Below, piece by piece: positions 1 to 5,938 of a DNA stretch of 8,808 nt; within the stretch, counting starts at the first letter, position 1, and every line of letters begins with the position of its first letter. The stretch covers positions 1 through 8,808 of the forward strand of contig CAZDHT010000234.1 in NCBI GenBank assembly GCA_964505325.1, in the 5' to 3' direction. Below the pieces are notes generated by a model. That model ran no database searches. It saw nothing but the letters and a program-made list of their open reading frames with translations, and was not told the DNA's origin. Source of the DNA: CAZDHT01 sp964505325. Its GTDB lineage: Bacteria; Planctomycetota; PUPC01. The translations under genes were made by a program, and so were the position numbers.

Positions 1-220
1 CGCGCAGTTCGAGCGCATCCGTCGAGGTCGGATTGAGCTTGAGCACCTCCTCGAATTCCGCCGTGGCACGTTCGTAGTCCCCCCTCTCAAATGCCTTGAG
101 TCCCGCGACGAAGTGGCCCTTCATGCTCGGCAGCCGGTCCTGCGCCAAGGCGTCCGGCGCGAAGGCGACAACGACGGCGACGATTGCGACGATCCACGCG
201 CGGCGAATGAATGTGGTCAC
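1..220 (-). CDS. Secreted TPR-containing protein, N-terminal part (runs off left edge)
   Basis: Reading leftward from a GTG at 220, 73 codons are open to the window edge, so the C-terminus is missing. The start is supported by AGGAGG at 229-234 with 8 nt spacing, and it lies 15 nt past the lysA stop, so the gene is probably in the same operon. The N-terminus is a textbook Sec signal peptide: Arg6-Arg7, a hydrophobic core at about residues 8-21, and ALA|QD with likely cleavage after residue 26. It lacks a lipobox cysteine. From about residue 38 the sequence reads GLKAFERGDYERATAEFEEVLKLNP, which has the spacing and small/aromatic pattern of one TPR helix pair; at least one more probably follows outside the window. 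TPR proteins are interaction scaffolds. The specific partner and role cannot be told from this fragment. The product is probably periplasmic. Confidence is high that it is a real gene and moderate on the TPR call. Confidence 0.82.
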   Translation of the reverse strand, partial: MTTFIRRAWIVAIVAVVVAFAPDALAQDRLPSMKGHFVAGLKAFERGDYERATAEFEEVLKLNPTSTDALELR

Positions 221-235
221 GGGTTTCCCCTCCTG

Positions 236-1516
236 TCAGAATATCTCGCTGGCAATCATGTCCTCGTAAGTCTCGCGCGCGCGAATGACCCGCGCCGAGC
301 CACTAGTAATCATAACCTGACACGCCCTTGGGCGCGAGTTGTAATTTGAGCTCATGCTGCACGCGTAGGCGCCGGCGCCGAATATTGCGAGCAGGGCGTC
401 CTGGCTCACCGGGGGCAGCACCCGGTCCTTGGCGAAGAAATCGCCGCTCTCGCACACCGGCCCGACCACGTCCACCACCACGCGCCCATCTGTCCTTGCC
501 GCCAGCGCCTCCGGCCCGTAGGGCACCGGATCGGCCGACTCGACCGGCCAGATGCGATGGTACGAATCGTAGAGAGCCGGGCGGATGAGGTCGTTCATGC
601 CCGCGTCGCAGACGACGAACGTCTTCCGGCCGGTGGTCTTCACGTACTGCACGCGCGTCACCAAGACGCCGGCGTTGCCGACCACAAAGCGGCCGGGCTC
701 CAGAATGGCGCGGCATCCGCTGCGCCGGATGTACGGAATGATGACCGCGGCGTAGTCCTCGGGCGCCGCCGTCTCGCCTCCCTTGTACTCGATCCCGTAG
801 CCTCCGCCGACGTCCAGCCACTCGATCTCGGCGCCACGGGCGCGGCAGGCTTCAAGAAAAGCCACCACCCGCTCCAGCGCCAGGCCGTAAGGCTCCGGGG
901 AGTTGATGGGCGAGCCGAGATGCATGTGAAGCCCGACGAGCCGGACGTTGTCCATTTGCCCGGCCCGGTCGGCGACCGGGAGCGCGGCGTCCAAGTCGAC
1001 GCCGAATTTGGTCCCTTTCGTTCCCGTGGTCGTGTGCTGGTGGGTGCCGGGATCGACGTCGGGGTTCAGCCGCAGCGCCACGTGGGCCTCAACGCCCAGG
1101 TCGCCGGCGACCGCGTTGATGCGTTCGAGCTCGGGCTCCGACTCGACGTTAAGCATCAGGATGCCGCTCGTCAGCGCGTATTCGACCTCGGAACGCGTTT
1201 TCCCGATCCCCGCGTAGACGATCTTCTTCGGGTCCGCCCCGGCCTTGAGCGCCCGAAAGAGCTCCCCACCGGATACGATGTCGAACCCGCAGCCTTCCTC
1301 CAACAGCGCCCTGCAGACAGCGACGCTGTCGTTGGCCTTCATCGCGTAGCAGATGAGCGGATCGACCTCGGCAAAGGCATCACGGAGCGCGCGACAGTTC
1401 TCCCGAATAGCCGCTTCGCTGTAGACGTATGCCGGCGTGCCGTGCTCCCGCGCGACGTCCGCCACCCGGACGCCGTCGCACACGAGCTGCCCGTCCTGGT
1501 AGACGAAATGCTCCAC
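236..1516 (-). CDS. lysA: Diaminopimelate decarboxylase
   Basis: This PLP-dependent fold-type III (alanine-racemase-like barrel) enzyme decarboxylates meso-2,6-diaminopimelate to L-lysine, the last step of the DAP lysine pathway, in the cytoplasm. The 426 aa length is normal for LysA. Visible family motifs are YAMKAN with the Schiff-base Lys60; RLNPDVDPGTH at 149-159; KFGV at 170-173; HMHLGSP at 197-203, with the PLP-stacking His; GGGYG at 237-241; EPGR at 273-276; CESGDFFAKDR at 355-365, with the Cys and Glu contributed across the dimer; and GAYACSMSSNYNSRPR at 382-397. The C-terminus RARETYEDM is also typical. The HIGSQ motif has Pro in place of Gln. The start is GTG at 1516, with GGAG 6 nt upstream inside the end of the FHA gene, whose TAG ends 1 nt before. 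That arrangement suggests translational coupling. The TPR gene follows 15 nt downstream. Nothing looks broken. Confidence 0.97.
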   Translation of the reverse strand: MEHFVYQDGQLVCDGVRVADVAREHGTPAYVYSEAAIRENCRALRDAFAEVDPLICYAMKANDSVAVCRALLEEGCGFDIVSGGELFRALKAGADPKKIVYAGIGKTRSEVEYALTSGILMLNVESEPELERINAVAGDLGVEAHVALRLNPDVDPGTHQHTTTGTKGTKFGVDLDAALPVADRAGQMDNVRLVGLHMHLGSPINSPEPYGLALERVVAFLEACRARGAEIEWLDVGGGYGIEYKGGETAAPEDYAAVIIPYIRRSGCRAILEPGRFVVGNAGVLVTRVQYVKTTGRKTFVVCDAGMNDLIRPALYDSYHRIWPVESADPVPYGPEALAARTDGRVVVDVVGPVCESGDFFAKDRVLPPVSQDALLAIFGAGAYACSMSSNYNSRPRACQVMITSGSARVIRARETYEDMIASEIF

Positions 1517-1517
1517 G

Positions 1518-1889
1518 CTATCTCCATTCGAGGCGGAACGCCTCGCCCGCGCCCAGCACGATCTCGTGGGGGGTCTCTTTCACATCAGTTATTACCATTC
1601 GATCGATGCGTTTTCCGTCAACAAAAGTGCCGTTGGAGCTCAAATCCTCCAGCTCGATGCTATCGGCGTCGAGGAAATTCACTTTCAGGTGCTTGCGCGA
1701 TACGGTCTTGGGGCCCTCCTCGGGCAGTGCGTTTGCCTCTTCCGCCTCGATCCAGCGCTTGCAGTCGCGGAGTGAGATGTCACACTCACGGCTCCGACCG
1801 ATCACCACCGACTGCCCGGGCTCCAGTGGGAATAGCTCGCCTTCCACGACACCTCGTATGCCAACGAGAACGGGGCCTTCAGCGCTCAT
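1518..1889 (-). CDS. Small FHA-domain protein (phosphothreonine-binding)
   Basis: The protein is 123 aa and is essentially one forkhead-associated domain, a beta-sandwich that binds phosphothreonine peptides, usually made by Ser/Thr kinases. Motifs in order are VVIGRSRECDISL (Gly31-Arg32-Ser33 loop), TVSRKH at 62-67, and LSSNGTFVDGKRI at 83-95, ending FRLEWR. Between the first strand motif and SRKH there is about 20 residues of charged, Trp-containing insert (RDCKRWIEAEEANALPEEGP, 41-60) where many FHA domains have only a few residues. The open frame runs upstream to 2282, but that extension looks non-coding. ATG at 1889 is preferred because AAAGGAG sits 6 nt ahead of it and the homology begins there. 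It is the first gene of a leftward operon with lysA. A link between FHA signalling and lysine synthesis is not established by co-location alone. No kinase or other domain is attached. Confidence 0.9.
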   Translation of the reverse strand: MSAEGPVLVGIRGVVEGELFPLEPGQSVVIGRSRECDISLRDCKRWIEAEEANALPEEGPKTVSRKHLKVNFLDADSIELEDLSSNGTFVDGKRIDRMVITDVKETPHEIVLGAGEAFRLEWR

Positions 1890-1910
1890 CGCTCTCTCCT
1901 TTCCGCCGCA

Positions 1911-1922
1911 GGACCATGGTCC
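1911..1922. repeat. 12-nt perfect palindrome in FHA leader
   Basis: GGACCATGGTCC is self-complementary and lies 22 nt upstream of the FHA start codon, just outside the ribosome-binding region. It is followed immediately by another GGTCC. It could be an operator half-site cluster or part of a leader RNA structure, and it is also short enough to arise by chance in GC-rich DNA. Confidence 0.45.
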
Positions 1923-1934
1923 GGTCCGCCTCCA

Positions 1935-1961
1935 CAGGCAGCCAACTGCGTGCGCCGCCTG
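1935..1961 (-). promoter_or_regulatory. Possible leader hairpin upstream of the FHA gene
   Basis: CAGGCAGC (1935-1942) and GCCGCCTG (1954-1961) can pair over 8 bp with one G-U and an 11-nt loop in the predicted leader RNA. There is no U run, so it does not look like an intrinsic attenuator. It matches no riboswitch class that I recognise. Confidence 0.25.
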
Positions 1962-1971
1962 GAACCGCTGA

Positions 1972-2000
1972 ATGTTAGCCGAACCGTCGGGGCAATTCAA
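1972..2000 (-). promoter_or_regulatory. Candidate sigma-70 promoter of the FHA-lysA operon
   Basis: On the minus strand, TTGAAT (positions 2000-1995) and TAACAT (1977-1972) are separated by exactly 17 nt and match the -35 and -10 consensus at four of six bases each. The predicted start near 1965 gives a leader of about 75 nt before the FHA ATG. This is a pattern match only. Confidence 0.5.
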
Positions 2001-2070
2001 GTAAATTGTTGGCTGCCGGACCGGGAAACACGCCCACGCGGGCACACCGGCCCTCATACCAAACCGCACA

Positions 2071-2100
2071 CTCGCATGCCGAGCCGCCTTCGCATATAAT
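2071..2100 (+). promoter_or_regulatory. Candidate promoter of the glycosyltransferase operon
   Basis: A perfect TATAAT -10 lies at 2095-2100, about 28 nt before the chosen GTG start, which gives a short leader of roughly 22 nt. The -35 is poor: CTCGCA at 2071-2076, three of six bases with an 18-nt spacer. The -10 is the convincing part. Confidence 0.5.
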
Positions 2101-2128
2101 GCGCCGCGAATCCGTTGGAGGACGGCGC

Positions 2129-3322
2129 GTGGCGGACACGTGGACCGTGGTGACCGGCGGCCAGCCTGCTTGGGGCGATTGCTGCTCACACGCGCTCCGA
2201 ATGGCAGAGGCGTTTTGGAAGCTGGGCCACAAGGTCCTCTACATCGAATGCGGCGGGGACAAGAAGCCGTTCCGCCGGGCACTGGGCCGGCGCAAGCACC
2301 GCGCCCATACGGTCGTCGCCGACCTCGAACGCAGGGACTTCTTTGTGATGCGGGCGAGTCAACTGCCGGGCCTGCCCATGTCGTTCCCTGAACCGGTCCG
2401 CCGGTGGAACTCTTTCCGGACCTCCGCCCGCGCGGCGCGCTTCCTGGCCGCGTCCAATGCGGCGCGAGTTCTCGCGTTCCACTACAATTGGTTCTTTCAC
2501 GACCTGTTTGCGTCCGCCAGGGAGACGGTACGCCACATCTACGAGTGCACCGATGACCACACCAAAGCGCCCGACGTGATCGACCGGCGGCTCATCCGGA
2601 GACACATGGCCAAGGCCGAACGGAGGCTGCTGAGGAAGGCGGAGCTGACCGTGTTCTCGTCGGCCCGGTTGGCCGAGAACCACTCTCGGCGGGCGCGCGC
2701 CGTGGCTGTGATTCCGATGGCCGTGGACACCGAGCACTTCTCCCGGCCGGCGAGGCTGGACCCGCACGAGAAGCTGGGCATCCCCGCCCGCTCCGCGGAC
2801 CGCCCTCGCGTCGGCTTCCTGGGAAGAGTGACCGAGCGATCCGACTGGGGCATGGTCCGCGCCGCCGCGGTGGAGACGCCCGAATGGCAGTGGATCATCG
2901 CCGGCCCCCTGGCCGGCATTCGGCCCAGGGGACCGGATAACCTGCACTGGGTGGGGCCGGTCAAGTACCAGGAGTTGCCCGCCTGGCTGCAACAGTGGGA
3001 CGTGGGCATCGTGCCGCACACGGCGAACACCCAGTTCAATCGGCGCACCTGGCCGATGAAGCTGCTCGAATACCTTGCGTCCGGGCTGCCGGTCGTCTCG
3101 ACGGACATCCCGGCTTCGCGCGAACTGGCGGAGCGTCTGCCTGATCTGGTCCTTCTATGCAGGGAACACTCATCCTCGAGTTTCGTCGAAGCGATCCGGG
3201 GCGCGCTCACCGTCCCCGCCTGGAAAAGGGAAGCCGGTCGTTCCTTCACGCGCCGGCACACATGGGAAGCTCGCGCCAGACAGTTGCTCGGCCTGGTGGG
3301 CGACCCGAGGCGCCGAGGGTAG
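2129..3322 (+). CDS. Glycosyltransferase, GT4/GT-B type
   Basis: The 397 aa protein has GT-B fold features and no membrane segment, so it is probably cytoplasmic and transfers a sugar from a nucleotide-sugar donor to a lipid or glycan acceptor. The N-terminal half opens with WTVVTGGQPAWGDCCSHALRMAEAFWKLGHKVLYIE, a Rossmann strand followed by a glycine-rich turn, and later has IYECTDDH (137-144), the acidic segment seen in many family 4 transferases. The C-terminal half begins at VGFLGRV (228-234) and includes IIAGP (256-260), NLHWVGPVKYQELPAWLQQWDVGIVPH (271-297), and WPMKLLEYLASGLPVVSTD (308-326), the donor-binding KxxEYLAxGxPVV region. It ends HTWEARARQLLGLV. The frame is open back to 2006, but GTG at 2129 is chosen because GGAGG at 2117-2121 is 7 nt ahead and the family-like sequence begins there. 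The TMTC-like gene starts 2 nt after its stop, so the two are almost certainly one operon. Donor and acceptor are unknown. Confidence 0.88.
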   Translation: MADTWTVVTGGQPAWGDCCSHALRMAEAFWKLGHKVLYIECGGDKKPFRRALGRRKHRAHTVVADLERRDFFVMRASQLPGLPMSFPEPVRRWNSFRTSARAARFLAASNAARVLAFHYNWFFHDLFASARETVRHIYECTDDHTKAPDVIDRRLIRRHMAKAERRLLRKAELTVFSSARLAENHSRRARAVAVIPMAVDTEHFSRPARLDPHEKLGIPARSADRPRVGFLGRVTERSDWGMVRAAAVETPEWQWIIAGPLAGIRPRGPDNLHWVGPVKYQELPAWLQQWDVGIVPHTANTQFNRRTWPMKLLEYLASGLPVVSTDIPASRELAERLPDLVLLCREHSSSSFVEAIRGALTVPAWKREAGRSFTRRHTWEARARQLLGLVGDPRRRG

Positions 3323-3324
3323 CC

Positions 3325-5022
3325 ATGCGCCTGTCCCGCCATTTGGACCTCATCGCGATTGCGATCACACTGGCGTGTTTCTGGAGAATCTGCCTGCACG
3401 ATTTTGTGGTCTACGACGATAGCGTCCACGTCCGCACCAATCCATACTTCAACCCGCCCACATGGCCCAACCTGTTGCAGTTCTGGACAAAGCCCTACGA
3501 GGGCCTCTACATCCCCGTGACGTACACCGCCTGGGGCGGCCTGGCCGCGCTGACGTCGACGAGCGGTGTGGACGGGACCGAGCACGACCCGCAGGCATTT
3601 CACTGTGCGAATCTCCTTGTCCATTTGCTGAGCGTGCTGATCGTGTTCTCGCTGCTCGAGCTCGTAATGCACGACCCCTGGGCCGCGTTTGGCGGGGCGC
3701 TTCTGTTCGGCCTGCATCCGCTCCAGGTCGAACCCGTCGCCTGGATCAGCGGGTTCCGGGACGCTCTGGCCGGGTTCTTTCTGCTGGCCGCGGTGTGGCA
3801 GTACCTCTGCTTCGCCGCCGCCCCTTCCGGCGGGCGACGACGGTACCTGTACTACGGACTCGCCACGCTCGCGTTCGTGCTGGCGATGCTGTCCAAACCC
3901 GCCGCGGTCGTCGCCCCCCTGGCCGCCGGGATCATCGGGTGCCTGATGTTGCAGCGTCCGCTCAGGCGAGTAGTGGCCGACCTGCTGCCGTGGGTCGCCC
4001 TCGCCGTTCCGGTCGTGCTGGTCACGAGAATGTCCCAGCCGGGTGCCAAGATCGACTTCATCACGCCGCTGTGGCAGCGCCCCCTGATCGCCGGGGACGC
4101 GTTGACCTTCTATTTGCGCAAGCTGACCGTGCCGCTATGGCTGGGGCCGGACTATGGCCGCACGCCGCAGTACGTCCTGAGGCACGGCTGGGTCTGGCTC
4201 ACCGGGCTGCTTCCCTTTGCGCTGGCGGCGCTGTTGCTGTGGCGGTACCGGCGGAAGTGGCTGATGTCGGCCGCGGGGGTCTTCCTCGTCGCCCTCTTGC
4301 CTGTGCTGGGCCTGTTGCCGTTCGCGTTCCAGAACATCTCGACCGTCGCTGATCGGTACGTGTACTTCGCCATGCTGGGGCCGGCGCTCGCTCTAGCCTG
4401 GCTCATCAAGGGCCGCCGAGCCTGGGCTGTGGCCGTGTGCGTGCTGCTGCTCGGGTTCTTCGGGGTGCGCAGTGCGTGCCAGGTACGGCATTGGCAGAAT
4501 ACGACCACACTGTTTCAGCACGCCTTGTACGTCAACCCGGCCAGCTCCCTGTCGCACGTCAATCTCGGCGTATTCGCGCAGCGCCAAGGCCGCCTCGAAG
4601 AGGCCATCGCCCACTACAACGAGGCGCTGCGGGTGAACCCGAAAGAGGTCCACGCCCACTACAACCTCGGGATGATTCAGCAGAAGTCCGGACGGCCCGA
4701 CCTCGCCACTCGCCACTACATGACGGCGCTGCGGATCAACCCTCATTACACGCAGGCGCACTACGCCCTGGCGACGGTCCTTCAAGAGCAGGGTGAACTG
4801 GACCGGGCGTTCACCCACTTCTCTAAGGCGCTCGAGCTCACCTCCCGGTGGACGCATTTCATCTACACCCGCATGGCGTCCATCCGCGAACAGCAGGGGC
4901 AGCTCGACGAAGCGATCGAGCTTTACTCCAAGGCGCTCGAGATCAAGCCCGGCCACGCTCGGGCGCGCGCCGGCCTGAACAGGGTTATGGCCAAGAAGAA
5001 GCGCGAAGGGACCGGCCAATAG
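3325..5022 (+). CDS. TMTC-like polytopic membrane protein with C-terminal TPRs (putative GT-C glycosyltransferase)
   Basis: The 565 aa protein has two parts. Residues 1 to about 385 are a polytopic membrane region with roughly nine to eleven hydrophobic segments, for example about 7-24, 96-115, 119-131, 148-165, 176-206, 218-234, 290-305, 314-335, 348-361 and 367-381. The first loop carries VVYDDSVHVRTNP (28-40), with Asp31-Asp32 in the place where GT-C enzymes keep a catalytic acidic pair. Also present are HPLQVEPVAW (131-140), LSKPAA (189-194) and DRYVYF (343-348), which recur in the bacterial relatives of TMTC/DUF1736 proteins. Residues about 405-560 hold four TPR units, such as HVNLGVFAQRQGRLEEAIAH and HYNLGMIQQKSGRPDLATRH. 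In eukaryotes TMTC proteins O-mannosylate substrates from a lipid-linked donor; the bacterial substrate is unknown. The start is ATG at 3325, 2 nt after the upstream stop, with GAGGG 5 nt ahead. The open frame upstream of this is part of the glycosyltransferase gene read in another frame. Confidence 0.87.
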   Translation: MRLSRHLDLIAIAITLACFWRICLHDFVVYDDSVHVRTNPYFNPPTWPNLLQFWTKPYEGLYIPVTYTAWGGLAALTSTSGVDGTEHDPQAFHCANLLVHLLSVLIVFSLLELVMHDPWAAFGGALLFGLHPLQVEPVAWISGFRDALAGFFLLAAVWQYLCFAAAPSGGRRRYLYYGLATLAFVLAMLSKPAAVVAPLAAGIIGCLMLQRPLRRVVADLLPWVALAVPVVLVTRMSQPGAKIDFITPLWQRPLIAGDALTFYLRKLTVPLWLGPDYGRTPQYVLRHGWVWLTGLLPFALAALLLWRYRRKWLMSAAGVFLVALLPVLGLLPFAFQNISTVADRYVYFAMLGPALALAWLIKGRRAWAVAVCVLLLGFFGVRSACQVRHWQNTTTLFQHALYVNPASSLSHVNLGVFAQRQGRLEEAIAHYNEALRVNPKEVHAHYNLGMIQQKSGRPDLATRHYMTALRINPHYTQAHYALATVLQEQGELDRAFTHFSKALELTSRWTHFIYTRMASIREQQGQLDEAIELYSKALEIKPGHARARAGLNRVMAKKKREGTGQ

Positions 5023-5026
5023 CCAC

Positions 5027-5039
5027 TCCCGCCGCGGGA
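5027..5039 (+). terminator. Weak hairpin just after the TMTC-like gene
   Basis: TCCCGCCGCGGGA forms a 5-bp stem with a 3-nt loop 4 nt after the stop codon. There is no T tract after it, so it is at best a poor intrinsic terminator. Its location is the main argument. Confidence 0.2.
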
Positions 5040-5100
5040 AGTAACCGGAATGCGCGGGAAGCAGAGACCGGGCTCGCGCTCGCCTCTCCGGATTCGTCCT

Positions 5101-5173
5101 GGGCGGACAGGAATGCCCGCCCCACCGGCCGCTTCTGCCGGTTCAGTGGTGGGGCAGGCATTCCCGCCTGCCG
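5101..5173. repeat. REPIN-like double-hairpin repeat
   Basis: GGAATGCCCGCCCCACC (5110-5126) is matched in inverted orientation by GGTGGGGCAGGCATTCC (5148-5164), 16 of 17 positions paired across a 21-nt middle that itself can pair through CCGGC and GCCGG. Each half also makes its own small hairpin: GGGCGG (5101-5106) with CCGCCC (5117-5122), and GGCAGGC (5153-5159) with GCCTGCC (5166-5172). Two REP-type hairpins facing each other is the architecture of a REPIN or BIME. From memory, 'ACAGGAATGCCYGCCCCAC'-type sequences are scattered in intergenic DNA of some uncultured GC-rich bacteria. Only one copy is in this window, so dispersal is inferred. Confidence 0.6.
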
Positions 5174-5308
5174 TCCCGCACTTTCTGGTTACTCCCCCGC
5201 TGCAGGCGGCTGCGCTCTCAGGCGAGATTTGGAGAGAGTCGATCCAGTAGAAAGTCTGGACGCCGATTCTCAGCCGATTCACAACGCCCCGCGACATGCT
5301 GTTTCACG

Positions 5309-5330
5309 TAGGGGCGGTTCGCGAACCGCC
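5309..5330. repeat. Palindromic repeat, GGCGGTTCGCGAACCGCC
   Basis: An 18-nt perfect palindrome at 5313-5330 is preceded by TAGG. The left flank GTAGGGG would be expected to be mirrored by CCCCTAC in the complete form of this common intergenic repeat type. Here the right flank reads ACCGCCACCG instead, so the copy looks truncated on its right side or diverged. Confidence 0.55.
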
Positions 5331-5493
5331 ACCGCCACCGCAGCGGAAAGGACAACTGACACCGGCGGAAAAGCTGACCCGCCGCAGCTTCATGGAAGGC
5401 GGAACCAGGGATGTGGCGACCCCCGTGTCGGGCGGGATGTGACGCATGGTTGTTCGACCGCCAGGCAGGTCGGCTCACAGCGCGGCCACGCGG

Positions 5494-5508
5494 GCACGGT
5501 TGCCGTGC
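5494..5508. repeat. Short hairpin GCACGG-TTG-CCGTGC
   Basis: A 6-bp stem with a 3-nt loop. Its right part, GTTGCCGTGC (5499-5508), is repeated in reverse complement at 5725-5734 (GCACGGCAAC). The two sites therefore look like copies of the same short element in opposite orientations, though chance is possible at this length. Confidence 0.35.
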
Positions 5509-5538
5509 GCAGCACAGTGGGGGGCACGCAAACCTTTT

Positions 5539-5550
5539 CGTGTGCACACG
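5539..5550. repeat. 12-nt palindrome CGTGTGCACACG
   Basis: Perfectly self-complementary, in a locally less GC-rich part of the gene-free interval. It could be a transcription-factor site or chance; no promoter is seen next to it. Confidence 0.3.
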
Positions 5551-5621
5551 TACATGCGATCACGCTCGCCTCCTCACCGTGCACCCGACCACAGGCATCG
5601 GTGCTATGTAGTATCGTATGC

Positions 5622-5659
5622 GCAGGGTGTTCGCCTGCACGTGCAGGCGAACACCCTGC
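5622..5659. repeat. 38-nt perfect palindrome
   Basis: The left arm GCAGGGTGTTCGCCTGCAC (5622-5640) is followed with no spacer by its exact reverse complement (5641-5659). All 38 positions are symmetric, and the symmetry breaks one base further out on each side. As RNA it would form a 17-bp stem closed by a 4-nt loop. There is no T run on either side and no second copy in the window. It lies about 340 bp upstream of leuS and well away from the leuS promoter. Possible identities are a REP-type element, a protein-binding dyad, or a bidirectional transcription barrier. Confidence 0.75.
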
Positions 5660-5910
5660 TCCGTTGCCACAAGGCCGCGCCCAACCGGCTGTCGTTGCGA
5701 CGCGCGGCGCTGCGGGATTCCATAGCACGGCAACGTTTCCCCGCGGACAGTTCCTTCTGGTCGAAGAATCCGCGCGTCGCCTCCCGATTTCCCGCTGTCG
5801 CCCCGCTCCGCAAAGCGACTGCGGCGAAGACGGTTTTCCCTTGCGCTCCATCCCCCTATCGCTGAAGCCCTTCTGCACAGAGCAGCCGCGTCCCCCCGGC
5901 GCGGTGCCGC

Positions 5911-5938
5911 TTGACTGTGCCTTGTTGGTTGCTATAAT
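5911..5938 (+). promoter_or_regulatory. Strong extended -10 sigma-70 promoter of leuS
   Basis: TTGACT (5911-5916, five of six consensus bases) is separated by 16 nt from a perfect TATAAT (5933-5938), which is preceded by TGC so that an extended -10 (TGnTATAAT) is present. The start would be near 5945, giving a leader of about 55 nt. The leader is too short for a T-box, and I see no convincing leucine-rich leader peptide. Confidence 0.8.

Larger units (their letters stand above)
1921..2024. repeat. Interrupted inverted repeat bracketing the FHA promoter
   Basis: Two segments on the left, CCGGTCC (1921-1927) and GGCAGCCAAC (1937-1946), are matched in reverse complement on the right by GTTGGCTGCC (2008-2017) followed directly by GGACCGG (2018-2024). 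This gives 17 paired positions in total with a 9-nt bulge on the left arm. The candidate -35 and -10 of the FHA operon lie between the arms. The right arm lies upstream of the predicted transcript start, so this would act as a DNA dyad and not as an RNA hairpin. No regulator is known. Confidence 0.5.
5023..5910. other. Long gene-free interval with assorted inverted repeats
   Basis: I see no credible gene on either strand. The open frames here have arbitrary Cys/Arg/Pro/His-rich composition, lack Shine-Dalgarno sites, and show no family motif. I also see no tRNA, rRNA or CRISPR array. The interval does contain several unrelated inverted repeats, listed separately, and looks like an accumulation zone for small non-coding repeat elements between the glycosyltransferase operon and the leuS promoter. 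An 8-nt direct repeat, GCCGATTC, occurs twice at an 11-nt period (5262-5280). Part of the region could be decayed remains of older genes, but no ancestor is recognisable. Confidence 0.7.

Noticed and set aside
557..1978. 473-codon open frame antisense to lysA and the FHA gene
   Set aside because: It is the antisense shadow of two clear genes in GC-rich DNA, has no ribosome-binding site, and shows an arbitrary Arg/Pro/Ala/Val-rich composition.
1890..2282. N-terminal extension of the FHA protein to 254 aa
   Set aside because: The extra 131 residues are low-complexity Arg/Pro/Cys-rich, overlap the promoter region and the start of the divergent glycosyltransferase gene, and a strong RBS precedes the inner ATG at 1889.
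5313..5330. tRNA T-arm resemblance (GGTTCGCGAACC)
   Set aside because: No acceptor, D or anticodon arms fit around it; the similarity comes from the palindrome alone.
5622..5659. CRISPR repeat (symmetric I-E-like appearance)
   Set aside because: Only one copy exists in the window with no regularly spaced repeats or cas genes, and the perfect full-length symmetry is atypical of CRISPR repeats.
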